A stretch of 23,308 nt of DNA. Source: Albibeggiatoa sp964388965 (lineage in GTDB: Bacteria; Pseudomonadota; Gammaproteobacteria; Beggiatoales; Beggiatoaceae). The notes under the pieces are model-generated. The model saw only the letters and a list, made by a program, of their open reading frames with translations. It was not told where the DNA came from and ran no database searches. The stretch covers positions 1-23,308 of the forward strand of contig CAYMCP010000056.1 in NCBI GenBank assembly GCA_964388965.1. Direction: 5' to 3'. Below are positions 1 through 7,285 of the stretch, one piece after another. The translations under genes were made by a program, and so were the position numbers. Numbering within the stretch: the stretch's first letter is position 1; the number at the start of each line of letters is the position of its first letter.

Positions 1-58
1 CTGATTTATTGTGAGTTGCAAATATAGCGTAAAATTTTCGTGTGAACTGCGTAACTCC
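1..58 (+). repeat. End of a dispersed repeat (inverted copy at 12498-12572)
   Basis: This stretch matches the reverse complement of 12498-12572 almost base for base; the other copy has an extra 16-bp tandem duplication. It ends in TGAACTGCGTAACTCC, nearly the right terminus of the 113-bp MITE-like repeats at 18983 and 21278 (TGAACTGCGTCACTCC). The interior differs from those repeats, so this is a relative sharing only the terminus. The other end lies outside the window. There is no coding content. The rdgB promoter must lie between it and position 122; TATGAT at 90-95 is a possible -10 element, with no convincing -35. Confidence 0.7.
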
Positions 59-121
59 TAAAACCAAAATTTCTAAAATTGTTGTATTCTATGATAATTG
101 AGCTAAACAAAGGAAAAATGG

Positions 122-718
122 ATGAATAAAATTGTAATTGCGAGCGGAAATAAAGGTAAAATAAACGAATTTCAGCGCATTTTCACTGATTTTCATATCG
201 AAGTTATCCCACAAAATCAATTCAATGTTTCCGACGTGGAAGAGACCGGTTTAAGTTTCGTTGAAAATGCAATTTTAAAAGCACGTCATGCAGCAATGCA
301 TACGCAACTACCTGTATTAGCTGATGATTCTGGTATTGAGGTAGACGCACTACAAGGTGCACCGGGTATTTATTCCGCACGATTTGCTGGTGAAAATGCA
401 ACTGATGCCGATAATAATCAGCTATTACTAAAAAAATTACAAACTGTTCCCGAAATGCAACGTACTGCACGTTTTCAATGTGTGATTGTATTTATGCGTC
501 ACGCACGGGATGCAACACCATTGATTTGTCAAGGGACTTGGGAAGGATATATTTTAACGGCACCACAAGGTGAAAATGGTTTTGGTTATGATCCACTATT
601 TTTTGTACCTACACACGGCTGTAGTTCAGCACAATTAACGCCAGATGTGAAAAATCAATTAAGCCATCGCGGACAAGCATTACAATTATTTAAGCAACAA
701 GTAAAAAAATATCTTTAA
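122..718 (+). CDS. rdgB: RdgB/HAM1 family dITP/XTP pyrophosphatase
   Basis: Hydrolyses non-canonical purine triphosphates (dITP, XTP, ITP) to monophosphate and pyrophosphate, keeping deaminated bases out of DNA and RNA; cytosolic. The 198 residues match the family's usual length (about 197 in E. coli). Visible motifs are the N-terminal IASGNKGK phosphate-binding segment, LADDSGIEVDALQGAPGIYS around residues 66-85 with the catalytic acidic cluster, ENGFGYDPLFF near 151-161 and the C-terminal SHRGQAL. The ATG at 122 is preceded by AAAGGAAA at good spacing. nudC follows 35 bp downstream on the same strand, so the two nucleotide-sanitising enzymes are probably cotranscribed. The family assignment is very secure. 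Confidence 0.97.
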   Translation: MNKIVIASGNKGKINEFQRIFTDFHIEVIPQNQFNVSDVEETGLSFVENAILKARHAAMHTQLPVLADDSGIEVDALQGAPGIYSARFAGENATDADNNQLLLKKLQTVPEMQRTARFQCVIVFMRHARDATPLICQGTWEGYILTAPQGENGFGYDPLFFVPTHGCSSAQLTPDVKNQLSHRGQALQLFKQQVKKYL

Positions 719-753
719 AAAATCATTTTATAATTAAAAAAAGAGCTGAAATC

Positions 754-1569
754 ATGACTTTTATTCAAGCTGTTCAAGCACCAGATAACGTTGATCCAGA
801 AATAGCTTTGTGGTTAATATTCCATCGCAATCAGTTACTTGTCGATAAATCCGCAACCATTCCTAATTGGGCTACTATTCAAAATAGTATTGTGCAAGTT
901 GCGCATCAACATTATTTGGGTATACAAGCAGGTCAGCATTGTTTTACAGTTGAACTTAGTCTCATTCAAAATATACCGTACGATTTACAATTTTACCCAT
1001 TGCGAGATTTGCTAGTAGACCTATCCGACGAACAATTTACGTTAGCAAGTATGGCAATTCAAATTATCAATTGGGATAAAAATCATCAATATTGCGGACG
1101 TTGCGGCGCGGTAATGCAATTGAATAAAACCGAACGGGCTAAACATTGTCCCAAATGTCGCTTGGTTAATTATCCACGTATTTCGCCTGCAATGATTGTT
1201 ATCGTGACTCACGGAGAAAAAGTTTTACTCTCACGTTCACCGCGCTTTCGCCCCGGCGTATATAGTGTACAAGCTGGTTTTGTCGAAGTTGGCGAAACGG
1301 TGGAGCAAACAGTTGAACGTGAATTAATGGAAGAGGTAGGCATTAAAGTTAAAAATATTCGCTATTTTGCTAGTCAGCCTTGGCCATTTCCTAACTCCTT
1401 AATGTTAGCGTTTACTGCAGAATACGAAAGTGGTGAATTAAGCATTAATCATGATGAATTGGAAGATGGTGGTTGGTATCATTTCAGTCAATTGCCAGAG
1501 TTGCCGACACAAAAAAGTATCGCTTGGAAAATGTTGCAAGCGTTCATAAAACAAAATCATGCAAAATAA
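754..1569 (+). CDS. nudC: NudC, NAD(H) diphosphatase / RNA deNADding Nudix hydrolase
   Basis: Cleaves NADH to NMNH and AMP and, in characterised relatives, removes NAD caps from RNA. The protein has 271 residues (about 257 in E. coli). After a variable N-terminal domain comes a four-cysteine zinc ribbon near residues 113-132 (CGRCG, then CPKC). A complete Nudix box follows, beginning GFVEVGET and ending RELMEEVG (pattern GX5EX7REUXEEXGU). The SQPWPFPNS motif after it distinguishes NudC from other Nudix enzymes. The ATG at 754 has a modest AAGAG Shine-Dalgarno. The gene lies 35 bp after rdgB and ends 26 bp from the convergent glycosyltransferase gene. No strong terminator hairpin is visible in that gap. 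Confidence 0.96.
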   Translation: MTFIQAVQAPDNVDPEIALWLIFHRNQLLVDKSATIPNWATIQNSIVQVAHQHYLGIQAGQHCFTVELSLIQNIPYDLQFYPLRDLLVDLSDEQFTLASMAIQIINWDKNHQYCGRCGAVMQLNKTERAKHCPKCRLVNYPRISPAMIVIVTHGEKVLLSRSPRFRPGVYSVQAGFVEVGETVEQTVERELMEEVGIKVKNIRYFASQPWPFPNSLMLAFTAEYESGELSINHDELEDGGWYHFSQLPELPTQKSIAWKMLQAFIKQNHAK

Positions 1570-1595
1570 TCAATAGGTTAATCGTCAAACTCGAA

Positions 1596-3200
1596 TTATT
1601 TTACAGATAAATCGTATAAATACAATTCAGTTTCATTCTGATATTGGCTGTCTAAGCGTTCACCAATACTATCCAAATATTGCAAAAATTGATTTTTTTC
1701 ATGCTCAAAATAATGCGAAAATAAAAACCATACGCGACCTTGTCCTTGTAATTTTACTAAATCAGGTAGCGATTGTTGAAAAAATTCGCCCACGCCTAAA
1801 AAACAATTTATTTCATTTATATCAACAGGTTGCATAGCTAATTTTTGTCGGTAATAATCCACTTCCTTAATAAAAGGTTGTACAGGTGCTGGCGAAATGG
1901 GATGACAAACGTGATAGTTAAATCCATATTGTGGCGCGTAATAGCGAAAAACAGGCTCAACCCAGTGATATAAATATATTTTGTCTTGTGGTTGTTTATG
2001 AGTCTGTAGGTAGGCTAATAGCGGTTTAATTTGTTGTTTTTCATAACGTTGTGAGATAGAATCCAACGGATAAACCAGCGTGATAACCAAAGCTATTTGT
2101 ACAAAATAAGTAATCCATAAACGTGGATAGTCAGCAATACTAATCCGCAATTGGCTGATTGCTTCTGCAATAACTAGGTATAATAATGGTAATAAAAACA
2201 GTAATAAACGATCTGCAAAAGGGTAAGCACGAAAGTAAGATAAAATCAGTGTTAGTGCGATAGGAGTGAGTGTAAAATATAGTAATTGACGTTTTTTAGC
2301 AATTAGTGCGAAACAACCAAATAAAAACAATATCACGGGTAAATCGGCTGTATCTTTCGTTAAACCTAAATTAGCTGGATAATTAAATATGCTGCTAACT
2401 TTTTCAATTGTCCATTCCCAACTTGCTACACTTAACGGCGCGGGCATAAAACCTTGTCGCAATTCATGCCAAAATACAATCAACCATTCACCAATCGGTG
2501 ATGAATTAATACCACCGTTACTAATGAATTTATACATTACTGCAACACTCATTAACCACGTAATAGCAATTAAAACCATTGTTGCTAATTCTCGCCACCG
2601 ACGCTGCCATGAAAATTGTAAACCCCAATAACTGCCAATAGTTGCTAAAATAAAGGCGGCAGGATGTGAAAACCATACTATTGTTACGCCTAAAATAGTC
2701 AATAAAATTGCACGTTGTCTAGTTAATTCTAATTGCTGCCAAGTTACACCAAGCCATAATAAAATAATGCTAATCAATACATCGCTAGAATATTGTTTAA
2801 AATCAGAGCTATAAATAATTAAAGTGTCGGATATTGCGAAGAAAAACACGGCAATCGGTACCGCAGTTGGTGAGATGCTCACACGAGCAAGAATGTAAAA
2901 TGCAATGACTGATAAAATACCGCATATTAACGGATAAATTCGTAAAACGTAATCAAAATTACCAAATAATTCGATAAATAATTGTGTGATTAGCATAAAA
3001 GCTGGTGGAGCAATATGGCTATGGCTGTAATCAAGTGGCAATTGTAATAGTGTCCAAAAATCTCGATGTAAAAAGTTGACTGCAAAAAAGGCTTCGTCTA
3101 ACCACAAGGAACGGTTAAATAGATACTGATCTAAGCGTAAGCCTATACCCAATGCAATGATAAACCAGACTAAAATGGTTAAAAAGCGGTGTTGTTTCAT
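1596..3200 (-). CDS. Polytopic membrane glycosyltransferase, GT-C fold (ArnT/PMT-like)
   Basis: A 534-residue protein with about ten hydrophobic segments. The N-terminal layout suggests the lipid-linked-sugar-dependent GT-C superfamily (GT39/ArnT/PMT_2): one membrane helix, then an acidic motif SLWLDEAFF near residues 31-39 in the first external loop. A histidine/proline loop (SHSHIAPPAF) and RIYPLICGILSVIAFY follow, typical of this superfamily. A soluble C-terminal region of about 150 residues follows the last helix. The likely role is transfer of a sugar from a polyprenyl-phosphate donor to an envelope acceptor on the periplasmic face; the acceptor cannot be read from sequence. It lies 74 bp downstream of the RDD gene on the same strand, possibly in one transcript. 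Superfamily confidence is good, substrate unknown. Confidence 0.8.
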   Translation of the reverse strand: MKQHRFLTILVWFIIALGIGLRLDQYLFNRSLWLDEAFFAVNFLHRDFWTLLQLPLDYSHSHIAPPAFMLITQLFIELFGNFDYVLRIYPLICGILSVIAFYILARVSISPTAVPIAVFFFAISDTLIIYSSDFKQYSSDVLISIILLWLGVTWQQLELTRQRAILLTILGVTIVWFSHPAAFILATIGSYWGLQFSWQRRWRELATMVLIAITWLMSVAVMYKFISNGGINSSPIGEWLIVFWHELRQGFMPAPLSVASWEWTIEKVSSIFNYPANLGLTKDTADLPVILFLFGCFALIAKKRQLLYFTLTPIALTLILSYFRAYPFADRLLLFLLPLLYLVIAEAISQLRISIADYPRLWITYFVQIALVITLVYPLDSISQRYEKQQIKPLLAYLQTHKQPQDKIYLYHWVEPVFRYYAPQYGFNYHVCHPISPAPVQPFIKEVDYYRQKLAMQPVDINEINCFLGVGEFFQQSLPDLVKLQGQGRVWFLFSHYFEHEKNQFLQYLDSIGERLDSQYQNETELYLYDLSVK

Positions 3201-3274
3201 AAATTTTGGAATTCAGCTTGAAAAAATATTTTGGGATTTTTATTAGGAAATGAAATCGTTGGCGCGAATGTAAT

Positions 3275-3952
3275 TTACTTACCGTACAAGCCATTAGCAA
3301 TACCATATAGTGCTTGAATCGTTCGCTCACCTTCTGTTTTAGTCAGCGTATTGACGATATTTGCAAGTTCAATTTGACGTTCTGGAGACAAGGTATAAGC
3401 GCGTTCTGCGAAGTGAATAATTGCATGTTGTTCAATTAAATTAAGTGGTATCGGTAGGGGTAATGGGGCTACTTGTGGTAACTCAACAGCTTTTAGTTTT
3501 TCATCATCATAGACTACAATTGTACCAGCCGCTAAATCGCCTAATCGTTTGAATTCTCTGTTAAATAATATTGAGACTAGACCTACACCATAAAAAAATG
3601 GTAAAAAATCCACCGGGCGTAATAAATTCCGAATGAGTGAACCACTCCAAGTCATAGGTTGGGCATTGTCGTGTAGAGCTTTGATACCCATTACACGTTT
3701 ACCCGGTGTCGCACCATCATAATACATTTCAAAAACAATAGGATAAAACCATTCCAGTAAAAAAATTGCAATCAGTAATAAACCTACACCCAAGTCGCCC
3801 AATGTTGGTAAAATGGTCGCCAAACCGATATAAACGACGATGCGAATAAGAAAATCAATTATCCACGCTAGTGCCCGGACTACAGGTCCTGCAATTTTCA
3901 TTTGTAACTCAACCCCTTCGGGCGTGTCTATGGTATGTATTGTGTCTAGCAT
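3275..3952 (-). CDS. RDD family integral membrane protein
   Basis: A membrane protein of about 225 residues. The RDD signature is visible: an arginine and aspartate in the first helix (RALAWIIDFLI), then TPGKRVMGIKAL, and RLGDLAAGTIVV near the end of the domain. Three to four hydrophobic segments are followed by a soluble C-terminal tail of about 70 residues. I chose the ATG at 3952 because family members commonly begin with a short segment like MLDTIHTIDTPEG. An in-frame GTG at 4009 would add 19 residues, but neither start has a clear Shine-Dalgarno. Function is poorly known; one RDD protein has been reported as a cation/proton antiporter, which should not be assumed here. It is divergent from yfgM, so 3953-4060 must hold promoters in both directions. 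Confidence 0.85.
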   Translation of the reverse strand: MLDTIHTIDTPEGVELQMKIAGPVVRALAWIIDFLIRIVVYIGLATILPTLGDLGVGLLLIAIFLLEWFYPIVFEMYYDGATPGKRVMGIKALHDNAQPMTWSGSLIRNLLRPVDFLPFFYGVGLVSILFNREFKRLGDLAAGTIVVYDDEKLKAVELPQVAPLPLPIPLNLIEQHAIIHFAERAYTLSPERQIELANIVNTLTKTEGERTIQALYGIANGLYGK

Positions 3953-4060
3953 AAGTGAAAAGTATGGGATTTTGCGTACAAAGTTAAGGAATTGCTTTAT
4001 AATTGCCACATAGTTTAGCCTATAACTCGATAAACTGTACAGATAAAGAGGACGTACTTT

Positions 4061-5472
4061 ATGGATGAATTAGAACAATCAGAATCCATTAAAAAATGGT
4101 GGAAAGAAAATGGCGTATCTGTGTTTACAGGCGTTGTATTAGGATTGGCGTTGCTGTTTGGTTGGCGTAGTTGGACTGCGTATCAAGCGACTCAACAAGA
4201 AATGGCTTCAACGTTGTATTCACAATCTGTCGCTATTTTTGAGCAAGGTAATGCAACTAAAGCTCGTGAGTTGGCTAGTCAGATTTTATCTGATTACAAT
4301 ACAAGTGCTTATGCAGTTCAAATTACTTTGTATTTAGCGCGTTACGAGGTTGAACAAAAAAATTATGATGCCGCACACGCGCATTTAGATTGGGTAATTA
4401 AACAAAACCGTACACCAGAATTTATGGAAATTGCACGTTTACGCAAAGCACGTTTGTTACTCGCAGAGAGAAAATTAGATGAGTTAAAAACGTTGTTTGA
4501 CAGCGTCGAGGGTAAGGAAGGCTCTTTTAAAATGGGTTATGCTGAGTTGCGTGGTGATTTAGCTGTATTGCAAGGTCTCCCTAATGACGCACGCCAAGCT
4601 TATCAAGAAGTATTATCATTAAGTGATATGATGGAAAGTGGCTTGTCTCATGAGCATAAAGCTTTAGTGGAAATGAAATTGAATAATTTGGGTATACCTA
4701 AATCTGAGCGCATCATTGCAGCCCCACCTCCCGCGCCCGAATCAGTTACGGAAGTCATTGATGAGATAGCAAAATCCACCACTGAAACGATTGAAACGGT
4801 AGAATCCGCTGCTGAAATGATTGAAACGGTAGAATCCACCACTGAAACGATTGAAACGGTAGAATCCACTGCTGAAACGATTGAAATGGTAGAATCCACT
4901 GCTGAAACGATTGAAACGGTAGAATCCACTGCTGAAACGATTGAAACGGTAGAATCCACTGCTGAAACGATTGAAACGGTAGAATCCACTGCTGAAACGA
5001 TTNNNNNNNNNNNNNNNNNNNNNNNNNNNNNNNNNNNNNNNNNNNNNNNNNNNNNNNNNNNNNNNNNNNNNNNNNNNNNNNNNNNNNNNNNNNNNNNNNN
5101 NNTGAAACGATTGAAACGGTAGAATCCACTGCTGAAACGATTGAAACGGTAGAATCCGCTGCTGAAACGATTGAAACGGTAGAATCCGCTGCTGAAACGA
5201 TTGAAACGGTAGAATCCACTGCTGAAACGATTGAAACGGTAGAATCCACTGCTGAAACTGCTATTAGCGAAACTGATGAATTAAAATCATCGATTCAAAC
5301 ATTAACAGAAACATTGGAAAAATCAGTTGATCCTAGTACGGGTACAATTCCAGATGAGGTAATTTTTTCAACTTTGGATAAATTAACCCCAACGTTATCC
5401 AAAATTGCAGAAAAATTGACCGCAACACCTTCGACAATTTCTGAAACTCAAGTTCCAGTCAAACTACAATGA
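4061..5472 (+). CDS. yfgM: YfgM-like periplasmic TPR protein with a long acidic repeat tail (contains assembly gap)
   Basis: YfgM proteins are inner-membrane proteins with a periplasmic TPR-like domain, linked to SecYEG and periplasmic chaperones. Here residues 1-16 are cytosolic (SIKKWWKENG is family-typical), 17-37 form one membrane helix, and the TPR_21-type domain runs to about 225, ending in the family's MKLNNLGI segment. E. coli YfgM stops there (about 206 residues). This protein continues with a 10-residue acidic repeat (ETIETVESTA) and a Ser/Thr-rich tail, roughly 470 residues in all. The 100-N gap breaks the apparent frame, but the downstream repeats resume the same peptide and end at TGA 5470-5472, overlapping the bamB start as ATGA. 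The start has AGAGGA eight bases upstream. No hisS precedes it, unlike the usual order. Confidence 0.9.
4775..5258 (+). repeat. 30-bp minisatellite encoding a 10-residue acidic repeat
   Basis: The unit is 30 bp and encodes ETIETVESTA with small variants (ESTT, ESAA, EMIETV, ETIEMV). Seven full units and a partial lie before the N-run, and about four full units with partial ends after it. The edge units are the most diverged and the central ones next to the gap are identical, the usual pattern of an expanding array. The array lies wholly inside the yfgM coding sequence and preserves frame because the unit is a multiple of three. The encoded peptide carries about three negative charges per unit. 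Confidence 0.95.
5003..5102. other. Assembly gap (100 N) inside the minisatellite
   Basis: Exactly 100 unknown bases, a conventional placeholder rather than a measured size. The flanks are identical repeat units. In repeat phase, the sequence before the gap ends at ...GAAACGATT and the sequence after it begins TGAAACGATT, so 20 bases plus a multiple of 30 are missing. That length also restores the reading frame exactly, whereas 100 does not. The true copy number is unknown. Confidence 0.98.
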
Positions 5473-6611
5473 AACAATTACTTATTCTAGTTTTGATAAT
5501 TACTGTAGCCAGTTGTGGGCTGTTCAGTGGTAAGGATAACAACGAACCGCCCGCTGAATTGATAAAGATTGATAATGCGTTTGAGATTAAAACCTTATGG
5601 AAAACTAATCTGAGCAATAATGATGAATTATTTAGCAAATTGATTCCTGCACATCAAGCGGGAAAATTGTTTGTTGCTACGACAGAAGGTGATGTATTTG
5701 GATTTGATATTAATACCGGTAAACGCTTATGGAAAACTAAAACCAAAAAATCGCTAGCAGGTGGTATTGGTCTGAGTGAAGAAAAATTGTTTATCGGTAG
5801 TCGAGATGGTGATGTACTCGCATTATCACAGCAAGATGGCTCAATTTTATGGGATGTTAAAATTTCCAGCGAAGTATTGACCCCACCAAAACCCGCTATG
5901 AATAGTTTAATTGTGCGGACAGTGGATGGAAAAATTTTTGCCTTAACTCAAGATTCAGGTGCGCATTTGTGGGTATATGAACGGGATATGCCTTTGCTTA
6001 CTCTGCGTGGCAACAGTACACCAATTGTAGAAAGTAATTTGATTTTTGCAGGCTTGGATAACGGCAAATTAGCTGCGTTGGATGTCGCAACAGGCAAACT
6101 ATTTTGGGAAGTGCCTATTGCCATTCCTAAAGGTCGTTCACAACTGGAACGTATGGTAGATATTGATGCAGACCCAATTTTAGATGGTAGCAATATTTTT
6201 ATAAGTAGTTATCAAGGTCCTACTGTGGCAATTGATTTAGCATCAACAGTCCGCGTTGCTTGGGAGCGTGAAGTGTCATCACATGCTGGTATGGATGTTG
6301 ATTTTAATACGCTATATGTAACTGATTCAAATAGTCATATTTGGGCATTTGATCGCTACACAGGCGCATCATTATGGCGACAAGAAAGCTTGCACGCACG
6401 TCACTTAACGGCACCTGTTTCGTTGGAAGATTATATTGTTGTTGGCGATTTAGAAGGTTATTTACATTGGATTCGTAAAGCAGATGGTCAAATTGCAGCG
6501 CGTTATCGAATTGGTGGTAAAAATCGTTTTAATATCGCACCAATTGTTGTAAATGATAAATTAATCGCCTATGACAGTGGAGGAAGACTCGCTGTTTTGG
6601 CTATTGAGTAG
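5469..6611 (+). CDS. bamB: BamB, outer-membrane protein assembly lipoprotein
   Basis: BamB is the beta-propeller lipoprotein of the BAM complex that inserts beta-barrel proteins into the outer membrane. The 380-residue protein (about 392 in E. coli) starts with a lipoprotein signal peptide, MKQLLILVLIITVASC, lipidated at Cys16. About seven PQQ-type blades follow, with recurrent motifs such as VFGFDINTGKRLW, VLALSQQDGSILW, LAALDVATGKLFW and IWAFDRYTGASLW. The ATG at 5469 overlaps the yfgM stop by four bases (ATGA), so translational coupling is likely. yfgM-bamB is the conserved gammaproteobacterial pair, but the usual next gene, der, is absent. A structured, gene-free region follows. Confidence 0.96.
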   Translation: MKQLLILVLIITVASCGLFSGKDNNEPPAELIKIDNAFEIKTLWKTNLSNNDELFSKLIPAHQAGKLFVATTEGDVFGFDINTGKRLWKTKTKKSLAGGIGLSEEKLFIGSRDGDVLALSQQDGSILWDVKISSEVLTPPKPAMNSLIVRTVDGKIFALTQDSGAHLWVYERDMPLLTLRGNSTPIVESNLIFAGLDNGKLAALDVATGKLFWEVPIAIPKGRSQLERMVDIDADPILDGSNIFISSYQGPTVAIDLASTVRVAWEREVSSHAGMDVDFNTLYVTDSNSHIWAFDRYTGASLWRQESLHARHLTAPVSLEDYIVVGDLEGYLHWIRKADGQIAARYRIGGKNRFNIAPIVVNDKLIAYDSGGRLAVLAIE

Positions 6612-6637
6612 TGAAATATTGTAAAGAATTTACAGTA

Positions 6638-6723
6638 GTGTCGTAGGACGCTAGTACGTCCAGTTGGACAACGACACAGTGCATCGTCACAAGGAAAAAT
6701 CTTGTTCTACGCACCGCGTAGAA
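6638..6723. repeat. Cluster of three hairpins after bamB
   Basis: GTGTCGT at 6638-6644 pairs with ACGACAC at 6671-6677. Inside it GGACG (6646-6650) pairs with CGTCC (6657-6661), giving a two-level stem. CAAG/CTTG (6690-6693 and 6701-6704) is a minor stem. TTCTACGC (6705-6712) pairs perfectly with GCGTAGAA (6716-6723) across a three-base loop. No T-tract follows immediately, so this is not a canonical intrinsic terminator. It could be a REP-type element or a structured RNA 3' end for bamB mRNA. Confidence 0.55.
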
Positions 6724-6813
6724 TAAGTCACTAAAAGGCAAAACCTGTGTGGACACAAAAGTAAAGATAAGCGTTCAATACAATCTCATTTTGAAATCGT
6801 TAATTTACTATTT

Positions 6814-6910
6814 TTGTGACATTTTTACAGCTTCAATGCACAGAAAAATTAGCGCAATCGCATTAACATTTCTAGCTGTTCAAAATCAAATTGATTATAA
6901 AATGTCACAA
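6814..6910. repeat. Perfect 12-bp inverted repeat with nested 6-bp stem
   Basis: TTGTGACATTTT at 6814-6825 and AAAATGTCACAA at 6899-6910 are exact reverse complements separated by 73 bp. Inside, ACAGCT (6827-6832) pairs with AGCTGT (6874-6879), so the whole 97-bp block folds symmetrically. It may be a short MITE-like element with terminal inverted repeats, or a pair of inverted protein-binding sites. Confidence 0.5.
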
Positions 6911-7285
6911 TAAAAGTAATATTTTTATAACTCATTGATTGAGCAAATGTTTCTTAATTTGACACGATTGCCCTACCAAAACAATAAGACTTTCCGTGTG
7001 ATTACGCAACAATCTATCCTAACTTACCACAAAGCTCGTAAAATACATTCTTGCGCAATATAAATAAATTATAGGAAAATTATCAAAAATAACCATTTGG
7101 CAACAATCTAGCGCGATAACCGTAAATATCCTGTATAACAGATAAACTAAATGCTATGCTACTTTAGGAAATTTTAATTAATTCTGACAGTTTGGAATAA
7201 TAATTGATTCATTTTTGAGTTAAGCTGCTAGCCTCTAAAACTATCAACCTTTACCCTAAAAAGAGCTTGTGTGAGGTAAAATACA

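Larger units (their letters stand above)
6612..7285. other. 674-bp gene-free region with inverted repeats
   Basis: I see no plausible coding sequence here. The first 120 bp hold a stack of hairpins (6638-6723) and the next 100 bp a 12-bp inverted repeat (6814-6910); both are listed separately. The rest, 6911-7285, is AT-rich leader for the GGDEF-EAL gene. It contains a 14-mer, GCAATATAAATAAA (7055-7068), repeated exactly upstream of dusB at 15671-15684. The block just before the gene contains GTGAGGT (7271-7277), the likely ribosome-binding site. I could not identify a convincing sigma-70 promoter. Confidence 0.6.

Noticed and set aside
5003..5122. Premature end or frameshift of yfgM after the gap
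   Set aside because: The apparent shift comes from the arbitrary 100-N length. Repeat phase and frame both close with a gap of 20+30n bases.
4648..5249. Long open frames on the minus strand through the repeat region
   Set aside because: They arise because the repeat unit contains no stop on that strand. They lack domain content, and the plus strand carries a recognisable gene.
4775..5258. CRISPR-like array of regularly spaced repeats
   Set aside because: The 30-bp units are contiguous without unique spacers, are in frame, and encode a peptide repeat inside yfgM.
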